Below are positions 47,512-56,623 of a stretch of 64,000 nt of DNA, piece by piece. A model generated the notes under the pieces. The model searched no databases. It was given only the letters and a program-made list of their open reading frames with translations, and was not told where the DNA came from. The position numbers and the translations under genes were made by a program. This DNA is from Psychromonas ingrahamii 37. GTDB lineage: Bacteria; Pseudomonadota; Gammaproteobacteria; Enterobacterales; Psychromonadaceae. Every line of letters begins with the position of its first letter. Position 1 is the first letter of the stretch. Where the stretch lies: positions 1,798,001 through 1,862,000 of the forward strand of contig NC_008709.1 in the NCBI RefSeq assembly GCF_000015285.1, in the 5' to 3' direction.

Positions 47512-49374
47512 TTATAGTTGCGTCAGAAGCACGCCAGCCGCATCTGCCCAATTCGCCTTTGAATTGATTGAAAGGGCTTTTTCAATAGCTACTTTTGCTT
47601 CAGCACGTCGACCTGTTTTATCCAGCACCACACCCTTGTGATACCATATAACAGCAGCTTCCGGTGCAAGCTTGTTTGCATTATCCAGCACCTCTAGTGA
47701 TTCATTCAGGTTACCCTGTTTGTAGAGAACCCAACCTAACGTATCCAGTATGCTGGCATTATCACTCACCACACCGACAGCGCGTCTTGCCATCGTTTCC
47801 GCTTCGTTATGATCACCTTTATCAGCAAGGATGTTAGCCAGATTATTTAATGCCAGCGCATGATTGGGTACTGCCTGAATTATTTTTCGATAGAGAGTTT
47901 CTGCCTCATCAAAACGTTTATTTGCTTCTAACTGAGTCGCATAGAAGATGGCTGGCTCAGTTCTGTTGGGTTGCAATACATAGAGTCGAGCGGCGGCATT
48001 GACGGCATCCTCGTTGTGGTCAGTGCGTGCAAGTGCCAACGCATATACTTTCCAGATAGCGATATCATCAGCTGAAAGCTCTGTGGCTTTTTCCAGTATA
48101 GGGAGTGATTCCTCGTAACTTCTGATAGATGCCAGGTAACTTCCCAGCCTCAGGTGCAAATAGGCATCGTTCGGGAAACGTTCAATGCCGTTACGCAATA
48201 TAAGCTCACCTTTTTCGATATTGCCTTCACCCATCAATAATTCGGATAATTGACCATAGGTGAACACATCTGCAGTTTTATCATCGACCATCGCCTGATA
48301 AATATCACGCGCCTGTGCAAAATCCTTATTATCGAGGTGAAATTTGGCGATACGTTGATTGACATAACTGCGGCTTAAGCCTAGTGCAACGGCTTCATTG
48401 AAGGCGCTGTTGGCTTTTTTTCTTTGGTCTAACCTCAGTAAAATCTCGCCTTTTTCCATCTGCGCCAGAGCAGAATCTGGTTTTTGTTTAACAAGTTTAT
48501 TTATCGTCTTCATAGCGGCAGAAAAATCACTTTCGCCACGTTGTGCCTTGGCAAGCCCAAGCAATGCCTTAGGCATCGACAGCCCTGACTGCAATACATG
48601 CTGAAATCGCATGCGAGCGTCGAGGTAATTGCCGGTTGCCAGATAGGCAGTTGCTAGCACCATTTGTGCATCAGTATTCGTCTCGTAAAGTAAGACGCGC
48701 GGCTCAAGTACCGCAATGGTCACAGCAAAGTTGCCTGATTTATTCAATAAGCGCCCAAGATTGACGGCAACACCGAGATAAGATTCATGGGTTCCTTCGA
48801 GGCCAAGTTGAAAATGATGTATCGCTCGCTGGTCCTTAGCCTGATATTCATATAACAAACCAAGGCGTTGATGTGCAAACCGATCTGCTGGAGTAATTTC
48901 TATCGCCTTCAACAATAATTTTTCCGCTTCGAAAATATCACCACTCTCCATCTTGATTATGCCCAATTTAGTCAGTGCTCCACTCTGCCCGGGCTCTAGC
49001 TCGATCGCTTTTTGTAATGAGGTGGCCGCCTTTTCCTGCTGTTTGTTGAGAAAATAGGCGGTGCCAAGTACTTCATTTGCCAGACCTGAATTCGGATTAT
49101 TTTTTAATACAGTGTTCGCTTTTTCGATAGCCGTTGCATAGTCTTTGATCGCCAATAAATTATTGATATCAGAAAAAGCCTTTGCATCAGGCCTGTTGGA
49201 CAAGTCAATAATATCGCCTTGCTCGTGTCTATCGATTAAAAATGTTGACTGCAGCAACTGCATTGAGATAGCTTGTGGGGATGAAATTAACAGCAGGGTA
49301 GCGAACATCAAAGAGTAAATAATAGAATTACCTGTTAGTCTTTGACGGCCGGTTTTTACTATCGATGCAATCAT
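47512..49374 (-). CDS. Tetratricopeptide-repeat protein, PEP-CTERM-associated type
   Basis: 620 residues. An N-terminal hydrophobic segment (residues 18-38, SIIYSLMFATLLLISSPQ) suggests export or a membrane anchor. The rest is at least twelve TPR units with the usual W/L-G-Y/A/F pattern, for example ALNNLANILADKGDHNEAE near 520 and ILDTLGWVLYKQGNLNESLE near 553. It resembles the TPR protein PrsT of PEP-CTERM/exosortase systems, though without its partners I leave the symbol out. GGGAGC precedes the ATG. Same strand as, and downstream of, the PEP-CTERM gene. Confidence 0.8.
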   Translation of the reverse strand: MIASIVKTGRQRLTGNSIIYSLMFATLLLISSPQAISMQLLQSTFLIDRHEQGDIIDLSNRPDAKAFSDINNLLAIKDYATAIEKANTVLKNNPNSGLANEVLGTAYFLNKQQEKAATSLQKAIELEPGQSGALTKLGIIKMESGDIFEAEKLLLKAIEITPADRFAHQRLGLLYEYQAKDQRAIHHFQLGLEGTHESYLGVAVNLGRLLNKSGNFAVTIAVLEPRVLLYETNTDAQMVLATAYLATGNYLDARMRFQHVLQSGLSMPKALLGLAKAQRGESDFSAAMKTINKLVKQKPDSALAQMEKGEILLRLDQRKKANSAFNEAVALGLSRSYVNQRIAKFHLDNKDFAQARDIYQAMVDDKTADVFTYGQLSELLMGEGNIEKGELILRNGIERFPNDAYLHLRLGSYLASIRSYEESLPILEKATELSADDIAIWKVYALALARTDHNEDAVNAAARLYVLQPNRTEPAIFYATQLEANKRFDEAETLYRKIIQAVPNHALALNNLANILADKGDHNEAETMARRAVGVVSDNASILDTLGWVLYKQGNLNESLEVLDNANKLAPEAAVIWYHKGVVLDKTGRRAEAKVAIEKALSINSKANWADAAGVLLTQL

Positions 49375-49485
49375 TTTTAAGCTCCCTGAATTTTTATAGT
49401 GTGATGGGTAAGATGCTCATCATTTGTTATAAAACCATGACGTTGTAAATTATATATTTTTAATTATTTGCTATGTTTATCATAA

Positions 49486-49516
49486 GAAAAAGAAAAGGGA
49501 CCCGAAGGTCGCTTTT
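49486..49516 (-). terminator. Rho-independent terminator with TTCG loop
   Basis: On the minus strand: AAAAGCGACC, loop TTCG, GGTCCCTTTT, then a T-rich tract. One C-C mismatch. It ends the PEP-CTERM gene and separates it from the TPR gene. Confidence 0.8.
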
Positions 49517-49555
49517 CTTGTCTAACATGACAAAGCTGTAAACTGTAGGTCGTCT

Positions 49556-50602
49556 TTAGCTGCGACGTTTACGCGTGGCACCCATACCGATTAGACCCAG
49601 ACCCAACAGAGCCAGCATACCAGGCTCTGGTACGGAGCTTACTGTAATTGTATCTCTTTCTGCAGCAGTGGTACTGCCATCAACAAGTGCGAGGGTATCA
49701 AAACCATGCACCCCTTCAGCCATACCGGTGAATGTTACGTCGTACTCGAAGGTTCGCTCAACACTACGGTCGAAAGAACCAGTCGCATCACCACCAACAC
49801 ACGCACCTGAATCTGCAGAGACACAGGTAGCCGAGAAACCAACACCCGGCATACCACCACCGAGATCATCGACAGTGACCGCTGAGTAAGTGTCAAATGT
49901 TGTACCAACACTGTTAAGAATAGTCGTAACGAGACCAGCAGTATCCAGACCAACTCCACTATATGCAGTACCGCCAAGATCAGCAATATCAGCTGAGAAA
50001 GCTCCGTCGTAGCTAATACCAATCAAGTTAGCATTGGCTGCAGTCAATGAAGCAATTGTTGCCGCTTCTGTTGGTGGCGTTTTGAAGTTGGCATCGCCAA
50101 AAGCGATGATGAAACGGTTTGAACCTGGACGCCAGCTGGCGGTATCAGCCGCATCACTGATACCAGCATAACCCATTTCAGGGGTGTCGCCACCACTACC
50201 AGAAATAAATGGAACCGTGCTGATACCTGATGTTACATCAGTGTTACCTGAATTTAGATCAACTCGAACCCCATCAAAAGTCGGGTCGTTGTACCAACCG
50301 GAACCTGACTGCAGCAAACCGAATCCTGCCAGACCAGTCAAAATGGAATTTGCAGCTGCTTTAGCCTGATTAATTTCAGTTCCCATAGACCCCGTTGTGT
50401 CGAAAATAAACATAACGTCAAGTGGTGCTGTGGTAGGTGATTCTTTAGTGATAGTGACTGTTTTACGAATGGTTACGCTATCGCCGAGACCTAGTGTAGT
50501 AGCATAAACTGCCGGATCGATTGAATCCGCTATTGCAGAGAATGGCGTCATAATAATTGCAGCAAGGGCAAACGTCGCCCCTTTTATCAACTTAATATTC
50601 AT
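49556..50602 (-). CDS. PEP-CTERM anchored von Willebrand A domain protein
   Basis: 348 residues. Signal peptide (MNIKLIKGATFALAAIIM), then a VWA domain with the metal-binding site FDTTGSMG near residue 71 and a second acidic position in FGDANF near 170. A beta-rich region follows and the C-terminus is a classic PEP-CTERM signal: SVPEPGMLALLGLGLIGMGA followed by RKRRS. Exosortase should cut and anchor it at the cell surface. No exosortase is in the window. The gene is richer in GC than its neighbours. ATG 50602 follows GAGGA by eight bases. Confidence 0.9.
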   Translation of the reverse strand: MNIKLIKGATFALAAIIMTPFSAIADSIDPAVYATTLGLGDSVTIRKTVTITKESPTTAPLDVMFIFDTTGSMGTEINQAKAAANSILTGLAGFGLLQSGSGWYNDPTFDGVRVDLNSGNTDVTSGISTVPFISGSGGDTPEMGYAGISDAADTASWRPGSNRFIIAFGDANFKTPPTEAATIASLTAANANLIGISYDGAFSADIADLGGTAYSGVGLDTAGLVTTILNSVGTTFDTYSAVTVDDLGGGMPGVGFSATCVSADSGACVGGDATGSFDRSVERTFEYDVTFTGMAEGVHGFDTLALVDGSTTAAERDTITVSSVPEPGMLALLGLGLIGMGATRKRRS

Positions 50603-51106
50603 AATTATTTCCTCGTTTATTAACATTTAATCTGCATGAAATTGTTCTCAGCAAAAAGTTTGTGGATATTATTTACATGCATGTCAGATAGAATTTATAA
50701 ATCAAATTATTAATCCTCCCACTTAACTCTTAGCAAAATATGTGCCAATATAATTTAATTAATAAAAACAGTGAGGTAGAGTATTTTAATCAATCACGAG
50801 ATTAGAATTGAAGAAAAAGTTGTAAATTAAAGTGACACCTCGGTAATCGATCAATGATTGACTGCAGAAGGATTTTTTTTAAGGTGTTGTTTTATATTAT
50901 TTAATTTTTTTTATTACAGGATTGAGCACTGTAAGTTTTATCGACAGTTAAATAGCCGCGACTGTAAATACCTCATTAAGATAGATCCAATCAAGAGGGG
51001 TAACCAGAAGGTAACCATAGTCACTCTGGCCTTTTTTTTGATCTCTGTTATTTCTTGTTGTAAATGAATATAAAAACCTATTTTTAAAAATAAGCTTAAG
51101 AAAAGC
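50603..51106. other. AT-rich gap between PEP-CTERM gene and IS3 remnant
   Basis: About 500 bases without a gene. The first 150 presumably hold the minus-strand promoter of the PEP-CTERM gene. A weak plus-strand hairpin near 51008-51036 (CCAGA/TCTGG then eight Ts) looks like a terminator without a visible gene in front of it. Confidence 0.45.
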
Positions 51107-51573
51107 TTCAAATATGATTTGTCAAATCAAGCTTATGTTGGGGATATCACTTATGTTTGGACGACCTAATTCTGGTTATATCTTATTGTTGTTATTGATT
51201 TATATGCTAGAAAAGTAGGTGGATGGAGCATGTCATCATGAATGAAGGCAAGTCTTGAATATGATACATTTTGTGCATTCAGATCAAGGTGTTCAAGATG
51301 CAAGTGATAAATATCGAAGCTGCTCAAGACCCTCAGCTCACAGCGAGTATGAGCAAAAAAGGCAGCTATTGGGTAACGCGGTGGCAGAAAGTTTTTTTTG
51401 GCAGCCTAAAGCAGGAAAGAGTGCATTGGAACAATTATGCTACTCGCTATGAAGCACAACAATATATATTGAATTATGTAACTGTGTGGCACAACCGCAA
51501 TCGTCTTCATTCTTACGTGGGCTATTGTTGCCCGAACGCTTTTGAAATGATGAACGGTTATTTGAAAAAGTAG
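51107..51573 (+). pseudogene. IS3-family transposase (OrfB) remnant
   Basis: C-terminal part of an IS3-family integrase-type transposase. NQAYVGDITYVWTT and LYLIVVIDLYARKVGGWSMSS can be read from 51107 with stops inside; the end, from about 51340, is open and reads MSKKGSYWV ... FFGSLKQERVHWNNYATRYEA and HSYVGYCCPNAFE. The 5' half of the element is gone. It lies directly against the right boundary repeat of the island. Confidence 0.85.
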
Positions 51574-51618
51574 CTTAACTAAGTTAACTAAGGTGAATGA
51601 AATTAGTTGACCACGTCA

Positions 51619-51832
51619 GAAAATTTTGGTCGGCGGCGAATACCTGTCATAATAGGATGACAGTATAGTCTATACCTAAACTTATTTTGTTATTTTGTTA
51701 TTTTGTTATTTTTCATGAAGAAATACCTGTACCTCATTGTCGATTATTCTAACCGGATAAGTTGCAATATTTTCAAATGCGGGGGCAGACAATACGGCGC
51801 CTGTTTTTATATTAAAGCGTGCACCATGACGC
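51619..51832. repeat. Diverged direct repeat, right copy (island boundary)
   Basis: Starts with a copy of the last codons of the radical SAM gene, still in frame to the stop (ENFGRRRIPVIIG against ENFGRRRVPVKIG), then the spacer with three TATTTTGT repeats, then the 3' part of the intact Rieske gene. See 47155-47412 for the alignment. Confidence 0.85.
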
Positions 51833-52023
51833 GGGCAGGTTATTTCTGCAGCGCAGATTTCTCCACCGTTTAACTCACCACCATCATGGCTGCATCTGTT
51901 CTCAATGGCGAAAAATTCACCCGCGATATTGATTAATAACAGCTCTATTTGATCTAACGCCAGCACTTTAGTCATGCCAGCGCTTAACTCATCTGCGGGT
52001 AAAACGCTTATCCATTTTGCCAT
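51706..52023 (-). CDS. Rieske [2Fe-2S] ferredoxin-like protein of the suf operon
   Basis: 105 residues. The Rieske cluster ligands are in CSHDGG near residue 43 and CPRHGA near 63 (Cys-x-His and Cys-x2-His). Such small Rieske proteins carry electrons for oxygenases or sit at the end of SUF operons; here it is 19 bases after sufT, so it probably assists Fe-S assembly or its electron supply. Its 3' end is duplicated at 47291. Confidence 0.85.
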   Translation of the reverse strand: MAKWISVLPADELSAGMTKVLALDQIELLLINIAGEFFAIENRCSHDGGELNGGEICAAEITCPRHGARFNIKTGAVLSAPAFENIATYPVRIIDNEVQVFLHEK

Positions 52024-52042
52024 TCTATAAACTCCTCATTTT

Positions 52043-52582
52043 TTATAGCAGCCCCAGCTGCAGTTTTGCCGCATCGGAGACCATTTCGTAACTCCATGGA
52101 GGATCAAAGACAATAGCCACCTCAACCTTATCAACATTGGCCAGAGCCAGACATTTACGTTTTATCTCATCAGCTATCACCGTGCCCATAGCACAACCGG
52201 TGGCAGTCAAAGTCATCGTTATACGCACAAGATTTCGCCCATCAATTAATTGATAGCAGTTAACGTCATAGATCAAGCCGAGTTCTACAATATTGATAGG
52301 GATCTCAGGGTCATAACAGCTTTTAAGCTGTTCATAGAGTTGTACAAAGTTGACTTCATGATCGGCTGTATTTTCTTTGCTGGTGGCTATTAGCGCAGGT
52401 TTTCCAAGCGCATCGCTATCTTCGTTGCCCACACGTAATAACTGCCCGTGATAATTAAGTGTGTAACTGCCACCCAATGCCTGAGTAATAACAACTTCAT
52501 CACCTTCCTTAAGGGTAATAGTTTCCCCATATGGAATAGTAATGGCTTTACAATCGCGTAATACAGTCAGGTGTTCAAACAT
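52043..52582 (-). CDS. sufT: SufT, long-form Fe-S assembly factor (MIP18/DUF59)
   Basis: 179 residues. The second half is a MIP18-type domain (DPEIPINIVELGLIYDV near residue 92, the conserved cysteine in ATGCAMGTVI near 130 and FDPPWS near 160); the first half is a beta-rich extension (PYGETITLKEGDEVVITQALGG) found in the long SufT family of proteobacterial SUF operons. SufT helps Fe-S maturation under high demand. ATG 52582 follows GGAG by eight bases and lies a few bases after the sufU stop. Confidence 0.88.
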   Translation of the reverse strand: MFEHLTVLRDCKAITIPYGETITLKEGDEVVITQALGGSYTLNYHGQLLRVGNEDSDALGKPALIATSKENTADHEVNFVQLYEQLKSCYDPEIPINIVELGLIYDVNCYQLIDGRNLVRITMTLTATGCAMGTVIADEIKRKCLALANVDKVEVAIVFDPPWSYEMVSDAAKLQLGLL

Positions 52583-52587
52583 GCTGT

Positions 52588-53058
52588 TCACTCCGTCGAA
52601 ACGATCTGCTTAGTGTTGATATTATTTAAGCAGGCATTAAGTGCGTGCCAGGGCAGGGTTGCGCACTTTATGCGGACGGGGAAATCTCTCACCCCACCTA
52701 ATACCGAGAGCTTGCCTAAGTACTCACGGATATTGTCAGGCGGCTCAGCTTGCGTGACTAAGTTCTGAAAAGCGGTAAACAGTTGCCGTGCTTCTGTCAC
52801 TGTCATATTTTTGATTCTTTCTGTCATCAATGAAGATGCCGCCATCGAGATAGCACAGCCTTCTCCCTCAAAACTGGCATCAATAATTCTATTATCATCA
52901 ATTCGCAAATAAAGTGTCAAACGGTCACCACAGAGCGGGTTGTATCCTTCTTGAGTGCAACTCGGATGCTCAAGCTTTTTGGAATTTCTCGGACGGCGGC
53001 CATGGTCAATGATCACTTCCTGATACAATGCGCGTAGTTCATCATTCATCTTATTCAC
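52588..53058 (-). CDS. sufU: SufU, SUF sulfur-transfer/scaffold protein
   Basis: 156 residues. IscU-like fold with the SufU cysteines NPLCGD near residue 42, GEGCAIS near 67 and IKCATLPW near 130. In Bacillus, SufU is a zinc protein that takes sulfur from SufS; a similar role is inferred here since SufE is missing. It overlaps sufS by four bases (ATGA). Confidence 0.92.
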   Translation of the reverse strand: MNKMNDELRALYQEVIIDHGRRPRNSKKLEHPSCTQEGYNPLCGDRLTLYLRIDDNRIIDASFEGEGCAISMAASSLMTERIKNMTVTEARQLFTAFQNLVTQAEPPDNIREYLGKLSVLGGVRDFPVRIKCATLPWHALNACLNNINTKQIVSTE

Positions 53059-54332
53059 CCATTTTTTATGGTAAAAATTTTGTTTACCAGCCGCAAACTT
53101 TGCACTAATTGTTCTATATCACTTTCATTATTGTAGAAAGAAAAGGAAGCGCGTGCGGTTGCCGGGACATTAAAACGGGTCATCACCGGCATCGCACAGT
53201 GATGACCTGCTCGAATTGCGACTCCCTGCTGATCAAGAATTGTACTTATATCATGAGGATGCGCGCTATCAAGCACAAAAGAGATAATACTGGCCTTGTG
53301 TTTTGCTTGGCCAATAATACGTAACCCGGCTGTTTGCTCTAATGCTTTGGTGGCATAATCTAATAACTGTTGTTCGCGTTGGCAAATATTGTCAAGACCT
53401 ATCGTGTTGATGTAATCGAGGGCAGCAGCCAGACCTACCACACCCGCAATATTAGGTGTACCTGCCTCAAATTTGTAAGGTAAGCCGTTATAGTCACTGC
53501 TCTCAAAACTGACTCGACTGATCATTTCCCCACCTCCCTGATAGGGCTCCATTGCATCAAGGTAGCTTTTTTTGCCATATAACACGCCGACTCCGGTAGG
53601 GCCGTAAATTTTGTGACTGGAAAAGGTGTAGAATTCACAATCTAAAGCCTGCAGATTGATCCTGAGATGAGGGGCTGCTTGAGCACCATCAAGTAATACC
53701 GGTATTCCTCTAGCATGCGCCATGGTTATCATTCGCTGCACCGGTGCAATACTCCCCAAAGCATTGGAGAGATGGGTGATTGCCACTATTTTAGTTTTTT
53801 CACTTAATAATGCCTGATAACTATCCAGCATAATCTCCCCGTTATCATTGATTGGTATAACCTTTAGCTGTGCGCCGGTTTGTTTGCAGACCATTTGCCA
53901 GGGAACTATATTGGAATGATGCTCTATCGCACTGATCAAGATCTCATCTCCTGATTTGAAGCGGGGCCGGGCATAACTCTGTGCGACCAGATTAATAGCC
54001 TCAGTCGCACCGCGGACGAAAATAATTTCCTCTCGCAACCTGGCATTTAAAAAACACTGTATTTTATCCCTTGCTGCCTCAAAAGTGGCAGTAGCCCGCT
54101 CACTTAATTGATAAATACCACGATGAACATTGGCATTATCAAAACGATAAAAGTGCGCGATACTATCAATCACACTATTGGGTTTTTGCGTCGTTGCGGC
54201 ATTATCGAGATAAGCTAAGGGTTTATTATACGGTTTTTGTGCTAACAGAGGAAAATCACGCCGAATTGCCGGCCAATCAACCTTGTTTAATGGCAAACTG
54301 CCATGCTCTGCTGGTCGGTCGACTAAGGACAT
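53055..54332 (-). CDS. sufS: SufS, group II cysteine desulfurase
   Basis: 425 residues. PLP enzyme that takes sulfur from cysteine as a persulfide. The PLP lysine is in FSSHKIYGPTGVGVL near residue 235 and the catalytic cysteine in IRAGHHCAMPVM near 378, the group II signature. The N-terminus AYLDNAATTQKP near 42 is also typical. It overlaps sufD by ten bases. Confidence 0.96.
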   Translation of the reverse strand: MSLVDRPAEHGSLPLNKVDWPAIRRDFPLLAQKPYNKPLAYLDNAATTQKPNSVIDSIAHFYRFDNANVHRGIYQLSERATATFEAARDKIQCFLNARLREEIIFVRGATEAINLVAQSYARPRFKSGDEILISAIEHHSNIVPWQMVCKQTGAQLKVIPINDNGEIMLDSYQALLSEKTKIVAITHLSNALGSIAPVQRMITMAHARGIPVLLDGAQAAPHLRINLQALDCEFYTFSSHKIYGPTGVGVLYGKKSYLDAMEPYQGGGEMISRVSFESSDYNGLPYKFEAGTPNIAGVVGLAAALDYINTIGLDNICQREQQLLDYATKALEQTAGLRIIGQAKHKASIISFVLDSAHPHDISTILDQQGVAIRAGHHCAMPVMTRFNVPATARASFSFYNNESDIEQLVQSLRLVNKIFTIKNG

Positions 54333-55750
54333 AACATCTCACCATTTTCCATTGGGGGAAACAGCGCTAAGTTGCCGGCATCATTACCCACCAACTGCTT
54401 AAGTTGTGCACTGATGGACAGCTGAATAAAGTTGCGCAGGGAGAGATGATTGATACGCTCAAGCAGTTCACCGACAAAGCCATCAACCAGACAGGCTTGC
54501 GCATCCTTTTCACTGATCCCCCGGGACTGCAGATAAAATAGCGCCTGCGTATCCAACTGTCCAACGGTGGCACCATGGTTACATATAACATCATCAGCAT
54601 AGATCTGCAGCTCGGGTTTAGTATCAACTTCGCCGTTATCACTGAGTAATAGGTTGTTATTGAGCTGCTTCGCATTGGATTGTTGCGCCTCGGGATGTAT
54701 GATCACTTTACCGTTAAAAACTGCCCGCGCGTGTCCTTGGATTACCCCTTTGTAGAGTTGCTGACTGCTGCAGCCCGGTGCTAAGTGCGTTATTTGAGTA
54801 TGGTAATCAACGTGCTGGTTATCATCTGCCAAATATACCCCGTTCAAACAACATTCGCATTGGCTGCCGGTAAGCTCAACTTGAATGTCGTATCGCGCAA
54901 GCGGCGCACCCAAGGAATAACTGTGCGAAGTGAACCGGCTTGCCTGGTGCTGCTGCACATACATGGCAGCAATATGGCTGCTGTTAAGCGACTCGCGCTG
55001 TAATTTATAGTGATCCAACTGCGCTTCAGAACCAAGGTGTATCTCTGTCACCGCATTGATTAAATTAGGATTACCGCTAGTCCCATTGGCTGCCGTCATG
55101 TCTGGATCTGATCTGGGGGAGCAGAGATCAATATAGTGCTCGATCAGTGTTAATTGCGTTTTGTTTTTAAGTACCAAAAGTAGCCGAGGGTAACAAACAA
55201 CGGTCTTGGCGGTGGTGGTGGAAATAAACAGGCAGTGAATGGGCGGGGCCATTTGACTATTTTCCGCAGCCCATAAAAACAGGCCGTCGGACATAAATGC
55301 GCTATTTAATGCGCTGAAAGGGTGTGTTTGGTGATTAACCATTTCCCCTAATGTTGATGCTATTAGGATAGGGTGATCCTGCAGAGCCTGAGCGAAACTG
55401 CTAAGAATAATGCCCTTAGGCAAGGGGGGATTCGATGAAAGATCATGGTGATAAGTCCCATTAATAAATACCATGCGATGCTCATCAGGGCAAAACTGTT
55501 GCTCACTAATTTGAGCGGTTAGAGAGTCAGTAGGAGGAATGATTGACTGTTGGGCAAGACAATATTCAGTTTGCTGCAGCTTTTTTGTATTAGTGTATTT
55601 CCAACTTTCATCTTTGGGGCTTGGGAAACCTTGAGCTGCAAAATTTTTGATGGCACTTTCCCGCAGATCGTTTAACCAGGGCAATAAATGTCCGGGCAAA
55701 TATTTCTTGCTTCGAGTAAAGTCTTTAAGCAAACGTTCACGGGCATTCAT
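54323..55750 (-). CDS. sufD: SufD, subunit of the SufBCD scaffold
   Basis: 475 residues. SufD pairs with SufB and SufC to form the scaffold for Fe-S assembly. It has the right-handed beta-helix core, with CECCLNGVYLADDNQHVDYH near 285, HPEAQQSNAKQLNNNLLLSD near 345 and a C-terminal HGATVGQLDTQALFYLQSRG near 393 with the conserved His. N-terminal part is less conserved, as usual. ATG after AGGAGGTACAG. Confidence 0.93.
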   Translation of the reverse strand: MNARERLLKDFTRSKKYLPGHLLPWLNDLRESAIKNFAAQGFPSPKDESWKYTNTKKLQQTEYCLAQQSIIPPTDSLTAQISEQQFCPDEHRMVFINGTYHHDLSSNPPLPKGIILSSFAQALQDHPILIASTLGEMVNHQTHPFSALNSAFMSDGLFLWAAENSQMAPPIHCLFISTTTAKTVVCYPRLLLVLKNKTQLTLIEHYIDLCSPRSDPDMTAANGTSGNPNLINAVTEIHLGSEAQLDHYKLQRESLNSSHIAAMYVQQHQASRFTSHSYSLGAPLARYDIQVELTGSQCECCLNGVYLADDNQHVDYHTQITHLAPGCSSQQLYKGVIQGHARAVFNGKVIIHPEAQQSNAKQLNNNLLLSDNGEVDTKPELQIYADDVICNHGATVGQLDTQALFYLQSRGISEKDAQACLVDGFVGELLERINHLSLRNFIQLSISAQLKQLVGNDAGNLALFPPMENGEMLCP

Positions 55751-55801
55751 CTGTACCTCCTGAGTGGCTCAATATTTAATTTAAGCCTTTGTTAGATAAT
55801 A

Positions 55802-56596
55802 TTAAGGCTGTTTAGAAGCATTTTTTTCTGTGGAAGGTGCCTTAGGCAATAAATCGGCATAACCCTTTCTCTCCAATTCCAGGGCCAGTTCGGGGCCGCC
55901 AGATTTGACAATGCGCCCATCAAACAGAATATGGACAAAATCCGGATTGATAAAGTTGAGCAGGCGTTGGTAATGAGTGACCAGAATAATACCTGGCTTC
56001 TGCCCGGAATCTGCACTATTGCGAAAGGCATTAATACCCTGTGCCACCAGTTTTAGTGCATCGATATCCAGACCGGAATCGGTTTCATCAAGGATCGCCA
56101 GTTGCGGTTCCAGTACTAACATCTGCAGGATTTCATTGCGTTTTTTCTCGCCACCAGAAAACCCTTCATTGATCGAACGGTATAAAAGTGGCTCTTCCAT
56201 GCCCACTTGCTGTACCTTGGTTTTAACCAGTTGTAAAAAATCAAGAGCATCAAGCTCACTGAGCTGACGATATTTACGTTGACTGTTAAGTGCCAGTTTA
56301 AGAAATTGCACGTTACTGACACCCGGAATTTCCAGCGGATATTGAAAAGCGACAAAGACACCTGCACAGGCGCGCTCCGCAACGGAAAGGGTCAATAAAT
56401 CACGCCCTTGAAAGATAACTTCGCCGGTTGTCACTTGATAGTCTGGATGGCCAGCCAGAACATTAGCAAGGGTACTTTTCCCTGAACCATTAGGCCCCAT
56501 AATGGCGTGAACTTCCCCGCTTTTGACGGACAGATTTAACCCTTTTAGAATCATATTGCCTTGGATTTCTGCGTGTAAATTATTTATATTCAACAT
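55802..56596 (-). CDS. sufC: SufC, ATPase of the SufBCD complex
   Basis: 264 residues. ABC-type ATPase that drives conformational change in SufBD. Walker [10 protein letters not shown] near residue 34, signature [10 protein letters not shown] near 143, Walker [13 protein letters not shown] near 165, and the switch histidine in LVTHYQRLL near 205. ATG 56596 follows AGGAG by six bases; an upstream start at 56617 adds seven residues. It is 27 bases from sufB. Confidence 0.97.
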   Translation of the reverse strand: MLNINNLHAEIQGNMILKGLNLSVKSGEVHAIMGPNGSGKSTLANVLAGHPDYQVTTGEVIFQGRDLLTLSVAERACAGVFVAFQYPLEIPGVSNVQFLKLALNSQRKYRQLSELDALDFLQLVKTKVQQVGMEEPLLYRSINEGFSGGEKKRNEILQMLVLEPQLAILDETDSGLDIDALKLVAQGINAFRNSADSGQKPGIILVTHYQRLLNFINPDFVHILFDGRIVKSGGPELALELERKGYADLLPKAPSTEKNASKQP

Positions 56597-56623
56597 CCCT
56601 GACTCCTGCTTATTCAAGCAAAC

